Notes: generated from the letters alone by a model not told the origin. A DNA stretch of 13,143 nucleotides from JAICLL01 sp035252155 (GCA_035252155.1 DATFDL010000055.1:1-13143); one strand, 5' to 3'. Numbered from the stretch's first letter, positions 1 to 7,514 are shown. Numbers and translations are program-made.

Positions 1-10
1 GCACCGCCCC

Positions 11-46
11 TCGCGGAACGGCACGGAGTCCGTTCCCTACAGACGT
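11..46. repeat. REP-like palindromic repeat, copy A
   Basis: A hairpin-forming repeat. The arms are GGAACGG at 15-21 and CCGTTCC at 30-36, around an 8-nt loop, with an extension to TACAGACGT. All 36 nt are found again, exactly and in inverted orientation, at 9581-9616. A third, diverged copy lies at 9643-9674. I recognise this general sequence style from planctomycete intergenic regions, but no transposase or other mobility gene is visible. The left flank runs off the window, so a partner copy just outside cannot be excluded. Confidence 0.75.
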
Positions 47-103
47 CGAACGTCTGAACCACCGGTTTCGAATATCAGATACCGTTCAGAAGCAACTCGT
101 CAC

Positions 104-1162
104 TTAGCTCGGCGCCAGCGCGCTGCGCTTTTCGTCAATCAGCTTTAAGAGAGCTTTCATTGGGTCGGCGAACTTTTTCAGTCCTTCGGCCATGAGCGTC
201 TCTTCGAGCTTCTTGACGTCGACCAGCCGGTCGATCTCGTCCAACACCGCCTGCGGCGGCAGTTGGTCGACCTGCCGCGTGATGGTGCGTCCGCTTTTCT
301 CGACGGCGTCGTTGGTGGCCGGCGGGTTGGTCTCGATGTCGCTGCCGGCGAAGGCCTCGACATATTTCCAGGGCGGATCTTCTTTCTTCTTGGTGCCGGT
401 GCTGGCGAAGATCATCTCTTGCTTGAGCGGCGTCTTCTTATCGGTCCAAAAATCGCGGTTCTCGCGCCAGATGCGCTTGGCGTTGACGATGCCGACCATG
501 CCCTGCGCGGCGGGCGAAAGCTGCGGCACCGCCTTCTCGGTATAGACGTCGAGCCGCGAGACAAAAATGCTGTAGACGCTCTTGAAATGCTTCAGCCCGG
601 CTTTGCGCCGCTGCGCGCCGCGCCAGATGGCGTCGCGGGCCTCGTGGTACTGCCGCGATGAGAAAATCAACGTCACGTTCAGCGTCACGCCCGAAGCGGC
701 CAGCTCTTCCAAGGCCGCCAACCCGGCGGGCGTGGCGGGCACCTTAATCATCCGATTCTTGTGTCCCGCCGACCAATGCTTGCCCAGTTCGATATAGCGG
801 GCCACGCGGTCTTTGTGCGGTGGGCCTTGCTGCAGGTCTTCCAACAGCGGATCGAGCTCGAAGCTGACGTAGCCGTCGTCGCCGGCCGTTTGCTCCCAAA
901 CCGGGAAAAAGACCTCCTGGGCGTGCTTTACCAGGTTGTCGGTGGTGTGCCAGGCGATGTCTTCGTCGCTCAGTCCGTCGCGCATCAACTGTTCCAGTTC
1001 GTCATCGAACCGCCCGGTCTTGATCAGGTCGGAGATGATGATCGGGTTCGAGGTCGCTCCGGTGGCGCCCAGGGCGCGGTTTTTTTTCACCAGGTCGGGA
1101 TCGATCGAATCGAGCCACAGCTTGGTGCCGGTGGAAATCAGGCTTTTGAGGGCAGAGGCCAT
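104..1162 (-). CDS. tal: Transaldolase
   Basis: A 352-residue transaldolase of the pentose phosphate pathway. The family transfers a dihydroxyacetone unit from sedoheptulose 7-phosphate to glyceraldehyde 3-phosphate in the cytosol. Visible landmarks are TSNP (residues 37-40, an N-terminal family signature), IKVPAT with the Schiff-base lysine at K140, NVTLIFS (162-168) and SVYSIFVSRLD (195-205). Length and motif order fit a complete long-type transaldolase. I chose the ATG at 1162 because AAAGGAG (1169-1175) sits 6 nt upstream and conserved sequence begins immediately. A longer reading frame upstream to 1276 runs through intergenic repeats and is not credible. It ends with TAA. No other pentose phosphate gene is adjacent, and the repeat-filled gap to 1451 suggests its own transcription unit. 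Function is secure by motif; the exact physiological role is inferred. Confidence 0.93.
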   Translation of the reverse strand: MASALKSLISTGTKLWLDSIDPDLVKKNRALGATGATSNPIIISDLIKTGRFDDELEQLMRDGLSDEDIAWHTTDNLVKHAQEVFFPVWEQTAGDDGYVSFELDPLLEDLQQGPPHKDRVARYIELGKHWSAGHKNRMIKVPATPAGLAALEELAASGVTLNVTLIFSSRQYHEARDAIWRGAQRRKAGLKHFKSVYSIFVSRLDVYTEKAVPQLSPAAQGMVGIVNAKRIWRENRDFWTDKKTPLKQEMIFASTGTKKKEDPPWKYVEAFAGSDIETNPPATNDAVEKSGRTITRQVDQLPPQAVLDEIDRLVDVKKLEETLMAEGLKKFADPMKALLKLIDEKRSALAPS

Positions 1163-1168
1163 GTTCAA

Positions 1169-1175
1169 CTCCTTT
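1169..1175 (-). promoter_or_regulatory. Shine-Dalgarno site of the transaldolase gene
   Basis: AAAGGAG on the minus strand, 6 nt before the ATG at 1162. It decides that start against a 38-codon upstream extension. Confidence 0.8.
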
Positions 1176-1204
1176 CGCTGGAGGATCTTCTCCAAAAGAT
1201 AACA

Positions 1205-1450
1205 AATGGTGGCCCCACCGCCCACCCCTGGGCAGGGGTCGGGATTCAGGGGTCGGGGTTCAGGGAGCACGAACACAAACCCGAAGCGTAAGCGAGGCGG
1301 CGTCGGTGCAACGCTCGGATGTTTCTGGCACGCGCTTCGTGCTTGGCTCGTAGTAGCAGAATTCGTGTCCCGGCGCGCCGGGACTGGCTGGCAATCGCCG
1401 TGGCCGCCTGACTTCTCACGAAGCCAGCTACCGGCCGAAGCATCAAGAGC
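1205..1450. repeat. Gene-free gap with intergenic repeat fragments and a perfect palindrome
   Basis: The gap between the last vWA gene and the transaldolase gene holds no credible ORF. It contains a CCCCTGGGCAGGGG-type inverted repeat near 1227-1240 and degenerate GGGTTCAGG-like units (about 1240-1266). The motif AACCCGAAGCGTAAGCGAGG follows at about 1279-1298; I recognise it as a recurrent planctomycete intergenic sequence. An 18-nt perfect palindrome, GTCCCGGCGCGCCGGGAC, lies at 1367-1384. None of the inverted repeats is followed by a T-run, so an intrinsic terminator cannot be claimed. Recognition of the repeat families is from memory and was not searched. Confidence 0.55.
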
Positions 1451-3877
1451 TCACGCCAATTTTGCCAGCCGGCGGATTAGCCACTCCAGACAAAGCAGGC
1501 CGCAGAGGGCACACATGGTCCAGGCGTTCGACCAAAGCGGCGTCGGCGTAGAAATCGTCGTCACGGTGCGGCTGGCGTCGCGCAAGACCTCGATCAAGGG
1601 CTTTGAGGCCGATGGCCCCCGGTTCTCGCCCAAGGCCGCTTCGAGGCCGACGTAATAGAGACCGCCCGTCTGCCGGGCGATTTCGCTGAGCAACGCATCA
1701 TTTCGCTGCGGGTGTTCGCGCTCCAGTTCGGGCATCTTGACTTGAACGCGCCGCGAAAGGCGTTCGTCGCTATCGGGCACCGGTAGCTCAAGCAGATAGG
1801 TGCCCTCCTTACGAACGGTAAACTGCCCGCGGTAGCCGCCCTTCTTGGTGGGATCGGCCAGCAGTTGAATGCTCTGGTGCGTGGTGTCGGGCAGCGTGAT
1901 CTCCAGTGGCACGCGGGGAAGCTCGAGCGGGGCCAGGCGACTGTCGGCCAGTTGCGCCCGGACGTCGACGGTGCCTCCCAAAAAATACCGGTCGCGCTCG
2001 ACCAGCAGCACGCCGCGCTGCGAGCCGCGCAGCAACCGGCCTTGCGAAACGTGGCGAAGGAGCTTGGTATAAAACCGCTCGAAATAGGCGTCGTCCTTGG
2101 CACGCAGCCGCCACATTTCGCCGCTGCCCAGATAAAAAACGCGGCCGGCCCCAAAGAACTGCCCGACCAGATAGACAGGCTTTTGCCCGGCTTCCGCTGC
2201 ACGGGGATCGGCAAAGTAGGCATACACGGTCGCGGCCGGCTTCGCGCCGCGCACGGAGTAATGTCCATAGACGCCCGGAAAGTCGGCCCACGCCCGCACG
2301 CTGGCGCTGAGCGAATCTTCGATCCACAGAAATTCGGCCTCGGCGCCATCGCGGGTGAATTCGATCGGCCAAGGCTCGTCGGCTTCGTGCCGGCTGTCGC
2401 CCAGCAAGGTGAGCCGGCGGTGGAACTCGACCGGGTAGAGTCCGCGGATCTTGCCCAGCGCGGCGTCTTGAGCCCAATGGTCGGTGTAGACCGGCCCGGC
2501 AATGACGATCAATCCGCCAGCCTGGTCCGACACCCAGCGCTCGACCAGTTCTTGCTGAGTCGCGGAAAGCTGTCGCCAGTCGGGGTCGAAAGCCACGAGC
2601 GCGTCGTATTCGAACAGCGCCTCCGGCGTTGTGGGGAATGCGTCCAAAATGGTATGGGCGTCTTGCGAAATGCCCGCCGCGCCGCTCTGCAAGAACACAT
2701 CGACCACCACATCGCGATCGCGCCGCAATTGGTTGCGCAAGAACTGATACTCGCGTGTCGGACCGCCCGCGAACAAGAGCACGCGCGTCTTGCGATCGAC
2801 GATCTCGACGTCGGCCTCTTGCTGGTTGTCGCTGGGGTTGCGGTCGGCGGCGGGTGGGCGGACACGCAGCTTGAGCGTGCGCCGTCCGGCTTCGGTGGGC
2901 GTCAGCTCGAACCGCACCGGCACGACTTCGCCGTCGCCACCCAGCGTCACCTCTTGCGTGGCTTCGAGCTTGCCTTCGGCGGCTGCTTTTTCCGTAGCGT
3001 CGCGCGATTCCAGCTCGACCGTCACCGATTTGCCTGCCAGGCCCTGGGCCTGCAAGAAGCCGGTGACTGTGTAGCGATCGCCCGGATACGCCCGCGGCGG
3101 CGATTGTAAGTCGCTGATCCGCACGTTCACCGGCTGCGTCAGCGAGCCGATGCCGACGGCGTAGATCGGCACACGGGCCTCGCGGGCCTGTTCGACGGCC
3201 GCGGCGGGGTCGAGGCCAGCGTTGTGCTGGCCATCGGTAAAGACGACGACGCCCGAAAGAGGCGACGTCCGCTCGGCGTCGATCCATTGCTTCAAGGCAT
3301 GGCCGAGCCGGGTCTCGGCGCCTCGGGGAGCGAGGGCTTCTTCGAAGTCTAACTTTTCGTCGTCGGCTGTTTGCGAGGAAGTGGTCGATTCATCGGCGCG
3401 CTTATTGAGCGACAGCAGTCGCGGCGACTCCTGATCGAAGCGGGCCAGCACCACATCGTGCTTGCGGCGCAGCCGGTCGAGCCAGTTGCCCCGGCCCAAG
3501 GCCGCCGCCAGTCGCTGTGCCCGGCTTGGCTCGGCGGGGACCGGCGTCTCCTCAACGTCGTGCAGTCCCATGCTGATGCTGGTATCGGCCAGAACCACCA
3601 CCCGCGAGTTTTGCACCTGGTCGACTTCGTTGCGCCATTGCGGTTGCAGATAGATAGCCAACAACGCCAGAAAGGCCGCCATCCGCAGGGCGGTCAAGAG
3701 CCAACGCACCGGTCCGCGCAGCTCGACGCCGTCGCGCCGGTAGAGATAAACCACCAGCGCGAGCACCACCGCGGTCGCCGCCAAGGGCGCCAGCAAATCG
3801 ACCGGCGACTGCACGCGGCCCCATTCGAAAATGGTCCGCGACGTCGCTTCGGCTAGCAGTAGTTGGTCCGGTTGCAT
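1451..3877 (-). CDS. Membrane-anchored vWA-domain protein with GATase-like region
   Basis: An 808-residue protein. Two N-terminal membrane segments (about 27-46 and 58-77) are followed by a von Willebrand A domain with an intact MIDAS start, D98-x-S100-x-S102, and VVFTDG at 211-216. Next come a beta-rich region (about 247-360), a Rossmann-like region resembling glutamine amidotransferase folds (about 362-490), another beta-sandwich-like region (about 625-715) and a C-terminal membrane helix (about 786-801). No GxCxG nucleophile elbow is visible, so the amidotransferase-like part is probably structural. It is the last gene of the MoxR/DUF58/BatA cluster, 270 bp after the BatA-type gene, and the gap is full of repeats. 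A membrane-bound partner of the MoxR ATPase is the likely role; the substrate is unknown. No Shine-Dalgarno site is seen before the ATG. The domain call is firm and the role is inferred. Confidence 0.88.
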   Translation of the reverse strand: MQPDQLLLAEATSRTIFEWGRVQSPVDLLAPLAATAVVLALVVYLYRRDGVELRGPVRWLLTALRMAAFLALLAIYLQPQWRNEVDQVQNSRVVVLADTSISMGLHDVEETPVPAEPSRAQRLAAALGRGNWLDRLRRKHDVVLARFDQESPRLLSLNKRADESTTSSQTADDEKLDFEEALAPRGAETRLGHALKQWIDAERTSPLSGVVVFTDGQHNAGLDPAAAVEQAREARVPIYAVGIGSLTQPVNVRISDLQSPPRAYPGDRYTVTGFLQAQGLAGKSVTVELESRDATEKAAAEGKLEATQEVTLGGDGEVVPVRFELTPTEAGRRTLKLRVRPPAADRNPSDNQQEADVEIVDRKTRVLLFAGGPTREYQFLRNQLRRDRDVVVDVFLQSGAAGISQDAHTILDAFPTTPEALFEYDALVAFDPDWRQLSATQQELVERWVSDQAGGLIVIAGPVYTDHWAQDAALGKIRGLYPVEFHRRLTLLGDSRHEADEPWPIEFTRDGAEAEFLWIEDSLSASVRAWADFPGVYGHYSVRGAKPAATVYAYFADPRAAEAGQKPVYLVGQFFGAGRVFYLGSGEMWRLRAKDDAYFERFYTKLLRHVSQGRLLRGSQRGVLLVERDRYFLGGTVDVRAQLADSRLAPLELPRVPLEITLPDTTHQSIQLLADPTKKGGYRGQFTVRKEGTYLLELPVPDSDERLSRRVQVKMPELEREHPQRNDALLSEIARQTGGLYYVGLEAALGENRGPSASKPLIEVLRDASRTVTTISTPTPLWSNAWTMCALCGLLCLEWLIRRLAKLA

Positions 3878-3916
3878 CGTTTGTTAAGTTATGAGGCGAA
3901 AAGCTTCGTTCGGCGT

Positions 3917-4198
3917 TTAGGGTTCAGGGTAACACGAGGGTTCAGGGTTCAGGGTTCAGGGTTCAGCATTTTTATGCAAGGCGTTTCGGTGCGGCGCCGA
4001 CCTGCCAAGGGTTCACCAAAGTACTGAACCCTGAACCCTCCTGTCGCGTTTCGGTGCGGCGCCGACCGAGTGACATTCACGAAAATACTGAACCCTGAAC
4101 CCTGAACCCTCCTGTCGCGTCTCGGGGCGGCGCCGACCGAGTGACATTCACGAAAATACTGAACCCTGAACCCTGAACCCTGAACCCTCTGGTGAACC
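3917..4198. repeat. GGGTTCA heptamer arrays within a higher-order repeat
   Basis: A forward array of GGGTTCA units (about 3917-3965, the last part four uninterrupted copies from 3938) is followed by three larger units. Each of these starts with GCGTYTCGGKGCGGCGCCGACC (at about 3981, 4046 and 4117) and ends in CTGAACC-type arrays of opposite orientation. The arrays carry 2, 3 and 4 heptamers in units one, two and three (4024-4040, 4088-4111, 4159-4189). Units two and three are near-identical over about 70 bp, including GAGTGACATTCACGAAAATA. The forward and reverse arrays can pair over about 29 nt. The array starts 40 bp after the vWA gene start and enters the 3' end of the BatA-type gene. Confidence 0.9.
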
Positions 4199-6424
4199 CT
4201 TCGTGTGATACCCCGCCGAATAGGCCAGCAGTTGCTCTCCCACCAGCAGCCCGACCAGACAATAAATAATCCATGGACTCAAGTTCGCGCCGCCCAGTTC
4301 GTGCGTCGCCATCTGAAACTGCCTGGCCGCACTATATTCAAAGTGTACGCCTTCCAGCTTGCTCGCCAACTCATCGCCCGCCACGGTGGCCAGATTGCCT
4401 TCGGCGGCTTCGACATTGACCGCCAGCCGGCGAACCTCCGGCGTCCCTTCGACGGTGGTCAGTTCCACTTGATAGACGCCGCTGGTGGGAGTCTCGGTGA
4501 ACGACGCTCGAAGCTCAGCGCCATCGTCGTCTGGGACCGCACTGGCGGCCACCAAGCCTCCGTCGGCCGAGGCTTTGCCGGCCACGTTCTTTTCGACTTC
4601 GTCGGGAGGAACCAGCAAGCGCACCTCGCTCTGATAGCGGCCGGGGTCAAGCTCCAGCTCGATTGGCGTGCCCACCAGTCGCTGCACATCAGTGGTGGCG
4701 GGCGAGGCCAGATACGACTGCATTTCGAGCATGGCGACCACAAAGCTCGGATTGCGGCCCCAGTTGTTCCACGTGGGCGAGGCGGTGGTGGTGAACGCGA
4801 CCACGCGGCCCTCGCCGAACTTCCGCTCGACCGCCAGCGGAGCGCCGTTGCGCAGCCGGGCCAGCACCCGCGTGCTCGAATCGGCCGGCGGCGACCATGT
4901 CTTGGGCACCGCCATGTACCAGTCGATCATCACAGCCGTCAGATAACTGTTGCGCTCGCCTGCGAAGACGCGAAAAATCGGATGGTCGGTGATTTCAAAA
5001 TCGGCGCCTTTTTCCAGGCGATCGACCAGAAGCTGCGTCTTGGCCCCCAGCGGCATCGGGATGACGCCTTCGCCATCGCGATACAACGCCTCGTTGTAAA
5101 ATCCGGCCCGGCAGGCGTCACCCAGAAACACGCCTAGCCCGCCGCCCTGGCGCACGTAGGCTTCGAGCGCTTCGACCGCCGGCGCATCGAGGTGCCCAAC
5201 GTCGAGCAGATAAACCGCCTGAAACTTTTCGAGCGGCTTGCGATTGAGATAACTGGGCGGCTCGATCTGCGGGTCGATGCCCGTCTTCACCGCGCCGCCC
5301 GGTGCCAACGCCGCGGCCAGGTAACGAGCGCCGGCCGTGTCGGCACTGCCGTCAACCAGTAGCACGGGCACGGAGGGCGGCAGGTCGACCACGGCGAACC
5401 GCAGGTTGTCGGCGGCCACCGAGTCGCTGGCCAGGCTGGCGGCGATGGTGTGCTCGCCGGCGGTGGGAAAAAAGACGCTGAACCGCCGCGTCTCGCGCTG
5501 GCCCGGCGCGATGCGGTCGATCGAGACCGCCGGCCGGGCCTGACCGTCCTCTTGCAACAGCACCGTCACGCCCTCGGCTGGCTCGCTGCCATAGTTGGTC
5601 ACGGTGGCGGCCATATAAAACGGCACGCCGGCGGCGCGGGTGCCCCGCAGCGGCTCCAGCCCAGCGATGCTGAGATTGCCGCGGGCGGCGTCGACACAGT
5701 CGATCAGCCGCAGTTGCACGCCTGAGCGATCGAGCCTTGCGAGCGTTTTGGCGAGGTCATCGGGCTCGTCCCAATCGTTCGCGCGAAAATCGGAGACCAG
5801 ATAGACCACGCGTTCTTCATCGGCGTGACGTTCCGACCAACTTTCGACCGCTCGCACCGCCGCATTTGGACCCATTGCCTGCTGCGACGGGCGCATCGAG
5901 CGCAAGGCGTCTTGCAGCCGCTGGCCGAAGTCGGTGGTGACCTTTTCTTGCAAGAAGTCGGCGGGTGCGGCATCGCTCGAACGGCCGGCGCGCGAAAACC
6001 GCAACAGCGTAAACGACTGCCCCAGCGGCTGCCGCGAAAGCTCTTCGCCAATTCGGGCGACGACCGCTTTGGCCTCGTCGAAAGCGCTCGTGTTCGACCA
6101 GCGGTCCGACATCGAGAAGCTATCGTCCAGAAGCACGATGTGTTGCGACTTTTGCCCGCCCAGCAGCCTGCCCAATTCATTGCAGCCCAGCGGCTGGGCC
6201 ACCAGCAGCACCACACCGGCCACCGCCGCCATCCGCAGCAGAAGCAACAGCAGTTGCTTGAGCCTGATCCAGGTGCTATTGCGGCGTTGGCTTTCGAGGA
6301 GAAACTCCATGGCCGCCCACGGCACGCGGCGATGGCGTAGCAGGTTGATCAGGTGGATCAACACCGGCAGCGCCACGAGCAGCGAGCCCCACAGGGCCAG
6401 GTTTGGGTTGATGAAGTTAAACAT
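4148..6424 (-). CDS. BatA-type vWA membrane protein
   Basis: A 758-residue protein that opens with a BatA/aerotolerance-type N-terminal module. It has a membrane helix at about 8-29, the basic RHRRVPWAAMEFL segment (30-42) and a second helix at about 56-78. A vWA-like domain follows with D100-x-S102-x-S104 (in LLDDSFSMS) and a VVYLVSDF strand (207-213). The middle holds CARDB-like beta regions and a Rossmann-like region (about 353-500), and a C-terminal helix lies at about 716-735. I chose the ATG at 6424 because the BatA module begins there. A 77-codon upstream extension is an out-of-frame read of the preceding small gene. No Shine-Dalgarno site is visible. The last 16 residues (743-758, GSPEGSGFRVQGSVFS) are translated heptamer repeat, so the native stop seems to have been lost to repeat invasion. 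Probable role: membrane partner of the MoxR ATPase. Confidence 0.88.
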   Translation of the reverse strand: MFNFINPNLALWGSLLVALPVLIHLINLLRHRRVPWAAMEFLLESQRRNSTWIRLKQLLLLLLRMAAVAGVVLLVAQPLGCNELGRLLGGQKSQHIVLLDDSFSMSDRWSNTSAFDEAKAVVARIGEELSRQPLGQSFTLLRFSRAGRSSDAAPADFLQEKVTTDFGQRLQDALRSMRPSQQAMGPNAAVRAVESWSERHADEERVVYLVSDFRANDWDEPDDLAKTLARLDRSGVQLRLIDCVDAARGNLSIAGLEPLRGTRAAGVPFYMAATVTNYGSEPAEGVTVLLQEDGQARPAVSIDRIAPGQRETRRFSVFFPTAGEHTIAASLASDSVAADNLRFAVVDLPPSVPVLLVDGSADTAGARYLAAALAPGGAVKTGIDPQIEPPSYLNRKPLEKFQAVYLLDVGHLDAPAVEALEAYVRQGGGLGVFLGDACRAGFYNEALYRDGEGVIPMPLGAKTQLLVDRLEKGADFEITDHPIFRVFAGERNSYLTAVMIDWYMAVPKTWSPPADSSTRVLARLRNGAPLAVERKFGEGRVVAFTTTASPTWNNWGRNPSFVVAMLEMQSYLASPATTDVQRLVGTPIELELDPGRYQSEVRLLVPPDEVEKNVAGKASADGGLVAASAVPDDDGAELRASFTETPTSGVYQVELTTVEGTPEVRRLAVNVEAAEGNLATVAGDELASKLEGVHFEYSAARQFQMATHELGGANLSPWIIYCLVGLLVGEQLLAYSAGYHTKGSPEGSGFRVQGSVFS

Positions 6425-6501
6425 TAGGCGATGGCGACGACCGTTCTGCCGCGCAAGCGATTGATGACAGGCGATAGCGGCAGCGCGACCGCCGCAAGAA
6501 T

Positions 6502-6792
6502 CTAGCCAGCTTTTCGCCCCCGCGCTGGCTTGCGCGCCGCCTTCTTCTTGGTTTTCTTCCGGGGCGACCAGTTCGCTTTGCGTTTGCGGATTTCGTCGGA
6601 TAACCAATCGATCGCTTCCAGCAGACGGTCGGCGCCCTGGTCCGTCTCCGCCCAACTCGCTTCGATCAGTACGGAGATGCGTGCACCGACTTCATGCTTC
6701 CCTCGAAGCTGCCGGACAAAATCACCGCCATCGACGCTCGTTTCGTAGAACGACTCCCGGCCACTTCCATATTTCTTCAGGATAAATCTCAT
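6502..6792 (-). CDS. Small paralogous protein with basic tail, function unknown
   Basis: A 96-residue protein that I do not recognise. Residues 1-75 align without gaps to the product of the gene just upstream (6802-7080): 31 of 75 are identical. Shared positions include MR, KKY, YET, DG, ET, GADR, WL and KRKA-W. Residues 77-96 form a Lys/Arg-rich tail (PRKKTKKKAARKPARG) that is absent from the paralogue. No signal peptide or membrane segment is seen, so it is probably cytosolic, and the tail could bind nucleic acid or membranes (inference). The start at 6792 is set by TAGGAG (6799-6804) 6 nt upstream. This site overlaps the stop codon of the preceding gene, which suggests translational coupling. 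It is last in a three-gene cassette between DUF58 and the BatA-type gene. Clear paralogy and a good ribosome site support a real gene. Confidence 0.72.
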   Translation of the reverse strand: MRFILKKYGSGRESFYETSVDGGDFVRQLRGKHEVGARISVLIEASWAETDQGADRLLEAIDWLSDEIRKRKANWSPRKKTKKKAARKPARGRKAG

Positions 6793-6801
6793 GTTCAGCT
6801 C

Positions 6802-7080
6802 CTAACTTACGGCTTGCCGGCGCGAACTTGGCTGAGTCCGATTGTTATCGGAGTGCCATGCTGCTTTGCGCTTGACGACTTCCTGTCTCAACCAACTTAG
6901 CGCATCGAGCGCGCGATCGGCGCCTTTACCGGTTTCGTCACACAAGACCTCGACGAAGGCGGAGGTCCAGTCGGTTGAACCGCGATCGTCCTTGATCTCT
7001 CGGAGCAATTCACTGCCGTCATTCGTAGTTTCATAGCAGTACTCGCCGCCATCTTGGTATTTCTTAATCATCAGCCTCAT
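6802..7080 (-). CDS. Small paralogous protein, function unknown
   Basis: A 92-residue protein that I do not recognise. It is a tandem paralogue of the 6502-6792 product (31 of 75 N-terminal residues identical, no gaps). The N-terminal half, with MRLMIKKYQDGGEYCYET, looks like short beta strands. The second half (about 50-73, ETGKGADRALDALSWL) looks like an amphipathic helix. The C-terminus is polar and lacks the basic tail of its sister. I chose the ATG at 7080 because AGAAGGAA (7088-7095) lies 7 nt upstream and because homology to the paralogue begins there. A 22-codon upstream extension would overlap the previous gene. Only 2 nt separate the start from the stop of the upstream gene, and the ribosome site lies inside that gene, so coupled translation is likely. 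Confidence 0.7.
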   Translation of the reverse strand: MRLMIKKYQDGGEYCYETTNDGSELLREIKDDRGSTDWTSAFVEVLCDETGKGADRALDALSWLRQEVVKRKAAWHSDNNRTQPSSRRQAVS

Positions 7081-7082
7081 CG

Positions 7083-7514
7083 TCAGGTTCCTTCTGTAAT
7101 GATTTTGCGAGGATAAAACACGGTCACCTGCTGCGGATAACTGCAAATCCAGATTTCCTCTTCATCAATAGCAACTTTGCCCGAGAGCTCCCTACCAAGA
7201 TCTTTGATCCGCCTTTGCACCGAGGCTTCCACGGCGTGTCGGGCGTGCGGCGATTTTGAAGCTCGCACCAAGAGCAGTCGAACCACGAGCGTACGCTCGT
7301 CCCAAAGCTGCTCTCTGCCGTAAAACACGCCATCAACCTCATAAATTGAAAACCCGTCGAGGACGGTCTCGCCAAGACGATCGGAAACCTTCGCTCTCAA
7401 GAAGGCATAAAGTTCCGCGAGGTGTTTTAATCTCTTCGGGAGATAGACTTCAACGCAGTCGACCTCTCGCTGTTCAAAGCGTCCCGTTTCATGCAGAACT
7501 ACCCGCGCCGCCAT
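7083..7514 (-). CDS. Protein of unknown function, first gene of the small-gene cassette
   Basis: A 143-residue protein that I do not recognise. It has no signal peptide or membrane helix. It alternates strand-like stretches (RVVLHET, CVEVYLP, LVVRLLLVRA, VTVFYPRK) with a helix-like segment around residues 27-45 and another around 90-110, so a compact alpha/beta cytosolic fold is likely. The ATG at 7514 has GAGG (7523-7526) 8 nt upstream. The gene starts 60 bp after the DUF58 stop and ends 2 nt before the next small gene, so it seems to be co-transcribed with the MoxR/DUF58 genes. Sampled GC is about 52%, well below the neighbouring operon genes. It is distinct in sequence from the two paralogues that follow. 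Real-gene status rests on length, ribosome site and tight packing. Confidence 0.68.
   Translation of the reverse strand: MAARVVLHETGRFEQREVDCVEVYLPKRLKHLAELYAFLRAKVSDRLGETVLDGFSIYEVDGVFYGREQLWDERTLVVRLLLVRASKSPHARHAVEASVQRRIKDLGRELSGKVAIDEEEIWICSYPQQVTVFYPRKIITEGT

Noticed and set aside
1163..1276. N-terminal extension of the transaldolase
   Set aside because: It translates intergenic repeat sequence, and AAAGGAG just before the ATG at 1162 marks the real start.
1865..3109. Long plus-strand ORF (414 codons) opposite the vWA gene
   Set aside because: It is a high-GC antisense shadow with no recognisable domain and no ribosome site. The minus-strand protein has clear vWA motifs and membrane helices.
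3917..4198. CRISPR array
   Set aside because: The repeats are 7 bp in direct tandem, or nearly identical 70-bp units without unique spacers, and no cas gene is present.
6425..6655. N-terminal extension of the BatA-type protein
   Set aside because: The extra 77 codons overlap the small upstream gene in another frame. The BatA module begins at the ATG at 6424.
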